From: Okeania sp. SIO2B3
Lineage (GTDB): Bacteria; Cyanobacteriota; Cyanobacteriia; Cyanobacteriales; Microcoleaceae
Direction: 5' to 3'
Assembly: GCF_010672525.1 (NCBI RefSeq)
Contig: NZ_JAAHGH010000081.1
Span: 1 to 36,515 of the forward strand
DNA: 36,515 bases
Positions 27,950-35,377 of this stretch are shown piece by piece. The translations under genes and the position numbers were made by a program. The first letter of the stretch is position 1, and the number at the start of each line of letters is the position of its first letter. The notes beneath the pieces were generated by a model that did no database searches, was not told the origin of the DNA, and worked only from the letters and a program-made list of their open reading frames with translations.

Positions 27950-29296
27950 ATGTCTGCTAAAGTCAAACTTACTATTATCCAAGGAAGTATGCTCGGAAAA
28001 GAATTTGTCTTTGAAGAACGAACTACCTGTATTATCGGTCGTCATCGAGACTGTAGACCTAGACTACCTAGTGATGAACAACATCGTACAATTTCTCGTT
28101 ATCATTGTCTACTTGATATTAATCCTCCAGATATACGAGTGCGTGATTTTGCTAGTAAAAATGGTACTTATGTTAATGGTAAAAAAATTGGGCAACGTCA
28201 ATCTGAGCATCTCCCTGAAGCAAAAACAAAAAATAATTTTCCTGAATATGAATTAAAATCAGGGGACCAAATTCAATTGGGAAATACTATTTTTCAGGTT
28301 AGTCTTGAAGAAGAAACAGAGATGCCTCCAGAAATGCTCGAACAACCAAAAACTTGGCAAGTAAAAACAGTTGAATTATTAACTTTACCACCAACTTTAG
28401 GAGATTCTACTCTAACTGCAATTCCTGGTTATACGACGCTTAATTTATTAGGAAAAGGCGGCTGTGGAGAAGTTTATTTAGCTAAAAATAATCATACTCA
28501 AGAGTTAATAGCTTTAAAAACAATGTTACCAGAAATCACAAATAATCCTAATGCCATAAATCGTTTTTTGAGAGAAATAGAAAATACTAAAGCTTTAAAT
28601 CATACCAATGTTGTTCAATTGAAAGATTATCATTATAGCGATCGCCTATTTTTTTTTACTTTAGAATATTGTAATGGTGGTAGTATTTGGAACTTGATGC
28701 AGAGTCATGGTTATCAGTTATCTGTTGATGTGGCAGTGCCAATTATTCTACAAGCTTTAGATGGTTTAGAATATGCCCATAATGCAGAAATTCCTTATGT
28801 AAAAAAGGCAGATGGTAGTTTGAGTATTGGGCGAGGTTTGGTTCACCGCGATATTAAACCAGCTAATATTTTTCTGAGTAATAATGTAGATAATTCAACA
28901 GTAGTAAAAATAGCAGATTATGGGTTAGCAAAAGCTTTTGATTTAGCAGGTTTAAGTGGGCAAACAATGACGGGAAATAAAGGAGGTACTTTTCCATTTA
29001 TGCCAAGGCAACAAATGATTGATTTTAAATATGTAAAACCGGAAGTAGATGTTTGGGCAATGGCGGCAACTTTATATAATATGTTAACTGGTGTATATCC
29101 TCGTGATTTTGTTGGTAAAGACCCAATTTTAACTGTATTGCAAACTAAACCTGTGCCAATTAGACAAAGAAATCTTTCTATTCCTAAATCTTTAGCAGAG
29201 GTAATTGATTTAGCATTAATTGATGAACCAGAAATTTATTTTAAAACAGCTAAAGAATTTAAACAAGCATTGTTAAGCTATCAGCATTTTCCGTAA
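27950..29296 (+). CDS. FHA-domain Ser/Thr protein kinase
   Basis: 448 residues. An N-terminal FHA domain covers about 5-120 with IGRH (29-32), SRYH (49-52) and the KNGTYVNG motif (70-77); it binds phosphothreonine. A kinase domain covers about 158-448: glycine loop LGKGGCGEVY (167-176), Lys190, HRDIKPAN (299-306), a DYG in place of DFG (323-325) and MPRQQ where most kinases have APE. Lys, HRD Asp and DYG Asp are all present, so activity is likely. No membrane helix, so cytosolic. FHA in front of kinase is a known cyanobacterial arrangement in which the FHA domain can bind autophosphorylated kinase or recruit substrate. The last 10 residues and the stop lie in a sequence repeated just downstream. 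It is convergent with desB. Confidence 0.92.
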   Translation: MSAKVKLTIIQGSMLGKEFVFEERTTCIIGRHRDCRPRLPSDEQHRTISRYHCLLDINPPDIRVRDFASKNGTYVNGKKIGQRQSEHLPEAKTKNNFPEYELKSGDQIQLGNTIFQVSLEEETEMPPEMLEQPKTWQVKTVELLTLPPTLGDSTLTAIPGYTTLNLLGKGGCGEVYLAKNNHTQELIALKTMLPEITNNPNAINRFLREIENTKALNHTNVVQLKDYHYSDRLFFFTLEYCNGGSIWNLMQSHGYQLSVDVAVPIILQALDGLEYAHNAEIPYVKKADGSLSIGRGLVHRDIKPANIFLSNNVDNSTVVKIADYGLAKAFDLAGLSGQTMTGNKGGTFPFMPRQQMIDFKYVKPEVDVWAMAATLYNMLTGVYPRDFVGKDPILTVLQTKPVPIRQRNLSIPKSLAEVIDLALIDEPEIYFKTAKEFKQALLSYQHFP

Positions 29297-29404
29297 CGAA
29301 ATGCTCCGCAAACAGCACTCAGTTTTCAGCACCCTAAAAGCATTGTTAAGCTATCAGCATTTTCCGTACCGGAATGCTCCGCAAACAGCACTCAGCTTTC
29401 AGCA
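29267..29404 (+). repeat. Tandem duplication of the kinase gene's 3' end and a palindrome
   Basis: 65 bases at 29267-29331, covering the last codons and stop of the FHA-kinase plus a palindrome tail (AATGCTCCGCAAACAGC), recur at 29340-29404 with a handful of differences; the period is 73 bp. The tail part belongs to the family seen at 8174-8230. Confidence 0.85.
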
Positions 29405-29550
29405 CGTTCCAACTTCGGTCTTTCTTCCTTCTGCCATATACCAACCTATCTATAAAATAAAGTACTTTTTACAAAAGTCTAACAAAAGTCTAATAACTTT
29501 ACAGAACTTTTGCCGATCTCTGACCTCACGTCACAACCAAAATCCTGTAA

Positions 29551-29570
29551 GGGCGAATGGCCATTCGCCC
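29551..29570. repeat. Perfect palindrome (REP-like)
   Basis: GGGCGAATGGCCATTCGCCC, flanked by GTAA and CTAC. Near-identical palindromes occur at 31762-31780, and a partial one lies at 23489. It may act as an mRNA end or stabiliser. Confidence 0.7.
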
Positions 29571-29603
29571 CTACTTTGTTCTACCGAAATGAAATTAATT
29601 TAA

Positions 29604-29877
29604 TTAGGGCTTGCTGATTAAATCTAAAAGCATTGACATATAAAGATAAGTGCCTTTTTGAGGTCAAAAAAAGTGCACCTGTTTCAGCTCTTCATGCTCA
29701 AAAAGGAGTGTATTTTAGGCGTATAGTTAGGCAGAAAAATCAAGGGACAATTTTTCCGACTACCTCCTCGCTCCCAAGCCATTTCTCCCCTCCTGGGAGG
29801 GGGAGGGGCTAGGGGTGGGTTGTCTCCTGTCTCCTGTCTCCTACCCTTACCAAAAGACTTAATTCAGAAAACCCTAA
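29604..29877 (+). mobile_element. ~274-bp MITE, copy abutting the desB stop
   Basis: Ends TTAGGGCTTGCTGATTAAA and (reversed) TTAGGGTTTTCTGAATTAA. The closest relative is 27611-27905, same orientation, which sits on the other side of the FHA-kinase. The right end touches the TAA of desB. Confidence 0.85.
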
Positions 29878-31005
29878 TTAGTTTGACGATTTTTTCCAAG
29901 GTGATTGATAATATACTTGAGAACCTTTGTCTGAGACAAAATGACAAGCCAAATAAGAGTTGATAAAACTCTTCCATACAGGTTCGCTTGACTGGTGATA
30001 ATATTCACCCAAAATAGGTTTTATTGCCTCCGTAGCTGTCTTTAAATGATAGTGTGGCATACTCAGAAAAATATGATGAGCTACATGAGTACCAATATCG
30101 TGATGAATAGAATTGATAAAACCATAGTCGCGGTCAATGCTAGATAATGCACCTTTAAGGAAATACCAGTCATCTCCACGATACCAGGGAATATCTGCTT
30201 CAGTGTGGTGTAAGTAGGTGACTAAATCTAGCCAGACGACAAATATTACATAAGGAACTAAGTAATATTTTACTAAAAATACCCAACCAAACTGATAGGT
30301 GAGCCATCCCAGAAAACCTACCATTAACATCCAGAGTGCCGAACTTGTTAAGACATCCCACTTTTCAGAAGGACGAAATAATGGACTGTTGGGCAGAAAA
30401 TGAGAACCTGCACGATTAGGCGATCGCCTAAACAAATAAAGTGGATAAGCTAATAATGGCAGGTAAAAGCGAAATAGCTTTTCATACCAAGGCATCATAT
30501 TATACTTACTCTCAGAAACAGGATACCAACTTTCATCAGTATCAATATTTCCAGTATTGGCATGATGGGTTCTATGACTAATACGCCAACCGTGGTAAGG
30601 CACGAGAATGGGAGTGTGGGACAAATGCCCAATTAGGTTATTAAACCATTTATATTTGGAGAAAGAGCCATGACCGCAGTCATGTCCCACTACAAATAAT
30701 GCCCAAAACATAGTTCCTTGCATTAACCAGAAGATGGGAAAAAAGAACCATGAATCTAGATTATAAGCGATTGCATATAGACCAGCAATAATGCCAATAT
30801 CAAGAAAAAAGTAGCTCAGAGACTTCCAGACAGAAGGCTCAAAACAATGTGGAGGAATAGCTGCTTTCACTTCTTGAAGAGTAAAGGGTAACTCTATTTT
30901 TGAGGGAGTTAAATTTGTATCAGTTGCTTGACCGAGAACAGTGTTTGATTGCACTAAATTTTCAACTTTGTGTAATATGTCTGATATTTCATCTTGAAGT
31001 AGCAC
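29878..31005 (-). CDS. desB: Omega-3 acyl-lipid desaturase (DesB type)
   Basis: 375 residues. DesB adds the omega-3 double bond to membrane glycerolipid fatty acids using di-iron chemistry and ferredoxin; it acts in thylakoid and plasma membranes. The three His boxes are HDCGH (108-112), HRTHH (144-148) and HVAHH (307-311); the context HDIGTHVAHHIF and TGNIDTDESWYPV is characteristic of DesB, against DesA (delta-12). Four or so hydrophobic helices are present. The chosen start is GTG 31005, the only in-frame start upstream of the conserved part that I could find; heptamer repeats lie directly before it, so the true N-terminus may have been altered or be elsewhere. In other cyanobacteria desB is cold-induced. 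No other desaturase is in view. Confidence 0.88.
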   Translation of the reverse strand: MLLQDEISDILHKVENLVQSNTVLGQATDTNLTPSKIELPFTLQEVKAAIPPHCFEPSVWKSLSYFFLDIGIIAGLYAIAYNLDSWFFFPIFWLMQGTMFWALFVVGHDCGHGSFSKYKWFNNLIGHLSHTPILVPYHGWRISHRTHHANTGNIDTDESWYPVSESKYNMMPWYEKLFRFYLPLLAYPLYLFRRSPNRAGSHFLPNSPLFRPSEKWDVLTSSALWMLMVGFLGWLTYQFGWVFLVKYYLVPYVIFVVWLDLVTYLHHTEADIPWYRGDDWYFLKGALSSIDRDYGFINSIHHDIGTHVAHHIFLSMPHYHLKTATEAIKPILGEYYHQSSEPVWKSFINSYLACHFVSDKGSQVYYQSPWKKSSN

Positions 31006-31034
31006 TCAGCTATCAGCTATCAGCTATCAGCTTT
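31006..31034. repeat. ATCAGCT heptamer run
   Basis: About four copies of the heptamer ATCAGCT, directly adjoining the GTG start of desB. It belongs to the short tandemly repeated repetitive sequences typical of filamentous cyanobacteria. Confidence 0.85.
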
Positions 31035-31188
31035 TCAAGGTGTATAATGGGAGATTATTTCTCCTCATAAAAGGCGCACCACTAATTTTTCAAACATAGT
31101 GGGGGACTTAAACCCTTGAATTTTTAGCTGATAGCTGAAGTGCGCTCTAGCTGATAGCTAGTTCACAAGTCACATTTTGCAGATTTAG

Positions 31189-31374
31189 CTTCCATCAACT
31201 ACCCCTAATTCTTCTGAACTAACAGAGAGAAATGGGGTATCAATTTATGGAACTTTTACTGCATTAGGACGAATCTCATCAGCTATAGAACAAAAGCTAG
31301 TGAGAGATGAAACGACCACTATTGTATATTATCTAGGGGTAATTTTTGACAAAAATTTTATATTTTTAGTGTAG
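31189..31374 (+). other. Possible gene remnant without start codon
   Basis: A 61-codon open frame reads SSELTERNGVSIYGTFTALG and then SSAIEQKLVRDETTTIVYYLG, with protein-like composition unlike the repeats around it. It is preceded by TAG and has no ATG, GTG or TTG in frame at its start. I do not recognise the family. It may be the middle or end of a destroyed gene, or chance. Confidence 0.3.
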
Positions 31375-31387
31375 GATGGCAGAAATA

Positions 31388-31400
31388 ATATCATGTTCGG
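31388..31400 (+). repeat. Solo IS630-type end (short)
   Basis: ATATCATGTCCGG, identical to the first 13 bases (with flanking ATA) of the terminal repeat at 35375-35387. Confidence 0.5.
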
Positions 31401-31468
31401 TTGAATACTTACACTTTGGAGGAGGTAAGGCAGAAGGCAGGAGGCAGAAGGCAGAAGGAAAGAAGAGG

Positions 31469-31672
31469 TTATACTATTTCTCAAAAAGAATGCTATGTCT
31501 GATTGGGTGAGGACCCACCCCTAGCTCCCAGGAGGGGAAGTGTGGGAGGTGTGGAGAGAGGAAAAGCAGGAAAAATCTATACTAACCAACTAATAATTGT
31601 CAAAAACAAACTTTTAATCTTGGTAACTATTTGACTGTTGAAGTATAGCATTACTTTTGGTAATTGGTATTA
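31469..31672. mobile_element. ~200-bp MITE-like element
   Basis: Left TTATACTATTTCTCAAAAAG then AATGCTAT; right, reversed, TAATACCAATTACCAAAAGT then AATGCTAT. These are imperfect inverted ends of about 28 bases. The interior holds a CCCACCCCTAGCTCCCAGGAGGGG-type block like those at 9300 and 19340. No coding content. Confidence 0.55.
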
Positions 31673-31680
31673 GAAGGGAA

Positions 31681-31715
31681 AAGGTTTTTTATCTCGCTAT
31701 TATCCGGACATGATA
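31681..31715 (-). repeat. Solo IS630-type terminal repeat
   Basis: AAGGTTTTTTATCTCGC followed by TATTATCCGGACATGATAT. It is nearly the same as 9671-9707 and is preceded by the same GAAGGGAAAAGG purine run as 13117. Confidence 0.55.
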
Positions 31716-31761
31716 TAACCAGTCATAAAATCCTAAAAGCCTTAACAATCAATTCTTTTGA

Positions 31762-31780
31762 GGGCGAATGCCATTCGCCC
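31762..31780. repeat. Near-perfect palindrome downstream of ilvA
   Basis: GGGCGAATGCCATTCGCCC, one base shorter than the palindrome at 29551-29570. It lies 27 bases beyond the ilvA stop and may act as its transcript end, though no T-run follows. Confidence 0.6.
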
Positions 31781-31806
31781 CTACGGCTTTTGACTTCCAC
31801 GTAGCA

Positions 31807-33318
31807 CTAGGCTAAAAATAGCTTATAGGCTGGGTTTTGGCTTTCATCCCAATAGCGATAACCAAAATTATGGACAAAACTTTGCCATTCGGCCATTTCG
31901 TCAGGTGGGACTTGCATTCCCACCACAATACGTCCATAATCTGCCCCATTATTACGGTAGTGGAAAAGACTAATATTCCAGTTGGGACTCATGGAGGCGA
32001 CAAATTTCATTAATGCCCCTGGCCTTTCGGCGAACTCGAAACGATAAAGTAGTTCGTGGTGGGCGAGAGGGGAACGACCTCCAACCAGATGGCGCAGGTG
32101 TAGTTTTGTCAGTTCGTCGTCGGTTAAATCTAGGGTTTTCAAGCCTTGAGTTTCAAAAGTTTCTACTATTTTGGCCGCATCAACACGGTTTTCTATTTGT
32201 ACTCCTACGAAAATGTGTGCTTCTTTTTCCTCCGCAATGCGATAGTTGAACTCAGTAATATTACGTTTGCCCAGACAGTCACAAAATCTGCGGAGACTAC
32301 CTGGAGTTTCGGGAATAGTAACGGCAAATATGGCTTCGCGACGTTCGCCAAATTCTGCTCTTTCAGCCACAAAGCGGAGGCGGTCAAAATTCATGTTTGC
32401 ACCACAAGCAACAGCGATCAGAGTTTCATCTTGAATTTTTTCTCGCTCGACGTAAGCTTTTGCTCCAGCGATCGCTAATGCGCCAGCAGGTTCGACAATG
32501 GAGCGAGTATCTTCAAATACATCTTTGATGGCCGCACAAGTATCATCTGTTTCGACGAGAATAATATCATCTACATATTGCTGACATAGACGAAGTGTTT
32601 CTTCTCCTACTTCTCGCACTGCAACACCATCGGCAAATAATCCTACTTGAGGTAAGCGGACTCGATGTCCAGCTTTGAGAGACTGGGACATAGCATCAGC
32701 ATCAGCAGGTTCAACGCCAATAATTTTGATTTCCGGGCGCAACCGTTTGACATAAGCAGCAATACCGGAAATTAAACCTCCACCACCAATAGCGACAAAA
32801 ATAGCGTGAATGGGTTTTTGATATTGACGGAGAATTTCCATTCCTATTGTCCCTTGTCCGGCGATGACGTAGGGGTCGTCAAAGGGGTGAATAAAAGTCA
32901 AACCTTTTTCTGCTTCTAGTTGATGGGCGTAACTACAAGCTTCGTCATAGGTTTCGCCATACAAAATAACTTCGCCTCCCCTAGCTTTGACAGCATTGAC
33001 TTTTAGTTGAGGGGTAGTGACAGGCATGACTATGATGGCACGGGTGCCGAGGCGACCGGCGGCTAGGGCGACTCCTTGAGCGTGGTTTCCAGCGGATGCT
33101 GCGATGACTCCCTGGGAGAGAATTTCTGGAGGCAGTTGAGCCATTTTGTTGTAAGCTCCGCGTAATTTGAAGGAGAAGACTGACTGCATATCTTCTCGTT
33201 TCAGTAGGAGGTTGTTTTGGAGGCGTTTTGAAAGGTTTGGAGCAGTTTCGAGTGGTGATTCTTGGGCTACGTCATAGACGCGAGCAGTGAGAATTTGTAC
33301 TAGGTAGTCGCAATACAT
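31807..33318 (-). CDS. ilvA: Threonine ammonia-lyase, biosynthetic
   Basis: 503 residues, the usual length of the long IlvA form. It is a PLP enzyme that deaminates threonine to 2-oxobutanoate, the first step of isoleucine synthesis. The PLP Lys is Lys51 in SFKLRGAYNKM; the phosphate loop is GGGGLISGIA and the substrate loop SAGNHAQG. The catalytic domain covers about 1-320; two ACT-like regulatory domains follow (about 325-410 and 420-500, with ETPGSLRRFCDCLG and ERPGALMKFVASM), where isoleucine and valine bind in the characterised enzymes. The GC content is visibly higher than that of the neighbours, as expected for a conserved housekeeping gene. Start ATG 33318 (MYCDYLVQILTARVYDVA) matches the family. 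Confidence 0.95.
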   Translation of the reverse strand: MYCDYLVQILTARVYDVAQESPLETAPNLSKRLQNNLLLKREDMQSVFSFKLRGAYNKMAQLPPEILSQGVIAASAGNHAQGVALAAGRLGTRAIIVMPVTTPQLKVNAVKARGGEVILYGETYDEACSYAHQLEAEKGLTFIHPFDDPYVIAGQGTIGMEILRQYQKPIHAIFVAIGGGGLISGIAAYVKRLRPEIKIIGVEPADADAMSQSLKAGHRVRLPQVGLFADGVAVREVGEETLRLCQQYVDDIILVETDDTCAAIKDVFEDTRSIVEPAGALAIAGAKAYVEREKIQDETLIAVACGANMNFDRLRFVAERAEFGERREAIFAVTIPETPGSLRRFCDCLGKRNITEFNYRIAEEKEAHIFVGVQIENRVDAAKIVETFETQGLKTLDLTDDELTKLHLRHLVGGRSPLAHHELLYRFEFAERPGALMKFVASMSPNWNISLFHYRNNGADYGRIVVGMQVPPDEMAEWQSFVHNFGYRYWDESQNPAYKLFLA

Positions 33319-33465
33319 AGATTTTATTGGGTTAGTAGATGTTTGACTATCTTACCATTACCTAATTTTTTTTTTCATATCATGTCTGGTTTACAGCAGT
33401 TTCGTCCTCTGGTAAAATTCTCATAATACCTAAAGTAGTTGATATCCTTAGCGAATTTTTTTCAT

Positions 33466-33606
33466 AATTTATCAGAAAAGAAAGCACGACAAGAATTTGG
33501 ACACTGATTCACAGATAATTAGTTGGGAAAATTTGATTTTGGTTCCGTTTCTCAAGCAGTTTTGGAAAAGAGTTTAATTCCTGTCGTGGTAGTTGAAAAA
33601 ATATAA
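33466..33606 (+). pseudogene. Remnant of a universal-stress-protein-like C-terminus
   Basis: One frame reads NLSEKKARQEFGH, stop, FTDN, stop, LGKFDFGSVSQAVLEKSLIPVVVVEKI, stop. The last part matches the universal stress protein C-terminal signature (G-S-V-S-x-x-V-L-x-x-S-x-x-P-V-x-V-V) in which Gly and Ser bind nucleotide phosphate. Two in-frame stops and no start make it non-functional. The parent could be a UspA protein or a transporter with a Usp tail. Confidence 0.5.
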
Positions 33607-33634
33607 TTATCAGGACTTAAAATTGTGTTTTTTG

Positions 33635-33660
33635 TAGAGGCAATTCATAAATTGCCTCTA
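33635..33660. repeat. 11-bp stem hairpin, downstream of the exported-protein gene
   Basis: TAGAGGCAATT and its exact complement AATTGCCTCTA enclose CATA. It lies 75 bases past the stop of the minus-strand gene at 33735. No T-run follows in that direction (CAAAAAACAC), so it is better described as a REP-like hairpin than a terminator. Confidence 0.65.
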
Positions 33661-33734
33661 TAGGTAATCAGCCACTCTTCATAGTGATATCAAGACTTGC
33701 TTTCTTGAGAGAAGAAATACCTCAGATGCACTTA

Positions 33735-34904
33735 CTACTGTTTAACCATGGTAGCGACATCAATGTGAGGCCACACAATTAATTTGTCAGGGTCTTCAGA
33801 GGTAAAGTCTTTGATAAAATCAAGATTTGTTGTTTGAGAATATTGCAATTGCAAGAACTCATTTCCTGCTTCATCCTCAACATCTTCGATCCAGAAGGTC
33901 GATTCAAAGGACGAGACATCAGCATTTTTCTCGATGAATGGGATATTGGATATTCCGCCTTCATTTTCTGTGGATACGTCCAAAATAACCGTTTCCAGAA
34001 GCTTCTGTTTATCAATAATATCTTGAAGAATTTTGTTAGGATTGGATGGATCGAATGGCGGAACACCTTCAGCTGTGAAATAAGGAGCGGCGTATCCTAA
34101 AACTGGTTTGTCAAGAATAGGCAAGCCATCAATCTCTGGGATTTGGAAATTTCCTTCTACATCAAAAGAATCTCCTATTGCTAATAGAGTATTTCCATGA
34201 GGAATTGATGAGAGTCGGGACACAATTTTCTTTTCCTTATCCAACAATAACCACATCCCATTTTCTATATGTAGCGGTTGAAACGTGTTAGCATCGCTGA
34301 CCACTTGCTGGTAATGTAAACCTACCACAAATGTATCGATTGGAAATCCCCGGTTAGGAACTGGCGCACCTATAGGAGTGAAAGTCAAGGTCTCTATGTA
34401 GGGCATAATTTCTACGCAAAAGTTCTCTCTTGGCTTTTTGGGAGTTTTTCCCGGACATCCAACAGTATTACGAGCACGTCTGCTGTTAATGGGAACGGCA
34501 ATCATATTCCATCCCTTTCCTACCCAGGTACCTGTTAAATCCTTCAGGGGTCCTAAATCTTCTACTCCGTCTTCTATCTCATCTGAGAGACGAAGGAATT
34601 GAGGTGGTAGCTCCTGAGAAGGAGACTTAAGAGACTCCTTGACTGATTCCTCGAGCTTCTGCTTACGCTGTTGACGACGCTGTTGACGACGCTGTTGACG
34701 CTGTTGACGACGCTTTTCCTTTTCAGCTTGACGACGCTGTTGACGCTGTTGGCGACGCTCTTCCTTTTCAGAAGGAGACTCAGGAGACTCAACGAACGCT
34801 TCCTTGATAGGCTCTACTGATGGCTGTTCTTCAGCTATTGCTGTTAATGGGTTACCAATCAAAATGGTAACTAGGATTAAAAAAGACAAAAGAAGTTTTT
34901 TCAT
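33735..34904 (-). CDS. Exported Arg/Gln-rich protein with a lipocalin-like domain
   Basis: 389 residues. A Sec signal peptide is clear: MKKLLLSFLILVTILIG then a likely cut after AIA near residue 24. Residues about 45-85 are low-complexity repeats of (R)RQQ with a few Glu and Lys (very basic). Then a region starting LKDLTGTWVGKGWNMIAVP has the look of a small beta-barrel such as heme- or lipid-binding lipocalin relatives (GTW opening, LTFTPIGAPVPNRG, LHIENGMWLLL, SIPHGNTLLAIG). Several cyanobacterial proteins with this opening are annotated as heme-binding; that is a weak memory, not proof. It would act in the periplasm or outside. Standalone gene, same strand as ilvA but with a 416-base gap. 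Confidence 0.7.
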   Translation of the reverse strand: MKKLLLSFLILVTILIGNPLTAIAEEQPSVEPIKEAFVESPESPSEKEERRQQRQQRRQAEKEKRRQQRQQRRQQRRQQRKQKLEESVKESLKSPSQELPPQFLRLSDEIEDGVEDLGPLKDLTGTWVGKGWNMIAVPINSRRARNTVGCPGKTPKKPRENFCVEIMPYIETLTFTPIGAPVPNRGFPIDTFVVGLHYQQVVSDANTFQPLHIENGMWLLLDKEKKIVSRLSSIPHGNTLLAIGDSFDVEGNFQIPEIDGLPILDKPVLGYAAPYFTAEGVPPFDPSNPNKILQDIIDKQKLLETVILDVSTENEGGISNIPFIEKNADVSSFESTFWIEDVEDEAGNEFLQLQYSQTTNLDFIKDFTSEDPDKLIVWPHIDVATMVKQ

Positions 34905-35377
34905 TTAATTCACTGTTTGGTAGGACTGAAAAAGTAGCGGTGACAGTTGTCAAGCATTTTGCTACTTTTTTGAAGTAGAGTATCAGTTGAAGGCAAAAAA
35001 ATCCTCATATACCCATAGATAATAAAGAGAGTTTTTGATGGATTTTTGGTTTCCACTCTTTACTAAAAATAAAACGTTACTCGGTATAATTTTCTGACAC
35101 TTCTTTACAAAAAGAAATAAATTGCCCAAGTTCTTGCTTTTGTTCAGGGGGCGTTGGCGGAGCAAGTGCGGCAGCTATATCGCTCCTCCTCGTCCTTTCC
35201 ATCCCACAATCAAACTTGGCCAGAAAACACCACCTTTTTTGCCCAGGCCCGCTACCCTAGGAAAATTGCTATTTTTCGCCCAATCCCGAAACAAATAGCA
35301 GGCGGCGAAAACGACCCATACAAATAAGGCCCCCCTAACGGGACTTGCACAAAATCAAGCAATAAAATAGGCTCATA
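34905..35377. other. Intergenic stretch with a GC-richer block
   Basis: Nothing recognised with confidence. 35120-35335 is clearly more GC-rich than its surroundings and has a plus-strand frame without start (QGALAEQVRQLY..., later QTWPENTTFFAQARYPRK, ending GGENDPYK at a TAA). It could be a fragment of a foreign gene. The IS630 left end begins at 35378. Confidence 0.4.

Larger units (their letters stand above)
29297..29877. other. Convergent intergenic stretch between FHA-kinase and desB
   Basis: No gene. Contents: the 65-bp duplication, a perfect 20-bp palindrome (29551-29570) and a MITE (29604-29877) reaching the desB stop codon. I saw no separate intrinsic terminator; the palindrome could serve both genes. 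Confidence 0.65.
31006..31806. other. Intergenic stretch between desB and ilvA
   Basis: Both flanking genes are on the minus strand. It contains ATCAGCT heptamers against the desB start (31006-31032), more GCTGATAGCT palindromes at 31130-31160, a reading-frame remnant (31189-31374), an IS630-type half end (31388-31400), a MITE (31469-31672), another solo IS630 end (31681-31715) and a palindrome (31762-31780). Confidence 0.65.
33319..33734. other. Intergenic stretch upstream of ilvA
   Basis: It contains a degenerate IS630-type end (CATATCATGTCTGGTT, 33376-33391), a plus-strand universal-stress-protein-like remnant (33466-33606), a CAGGACTTA motif like the MITE end at 23451 (33611-33619) and a hairpin (33635-33660). 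The ilvA promoter should lie at 33319-33420. Confidence 0.65.

Noticed and set aside
29301-29603. Plus-strand open frame of 100 codons after the FHA-kinase
   Set aside because: It is made of the duplicated kinase 3' end and palindromes and has no independent protein character.
33635-33660. Rho-independent terminator
   Set aside because: The stem is good but there is no T-run on either strand; it resembles dispersed palindromes instead.
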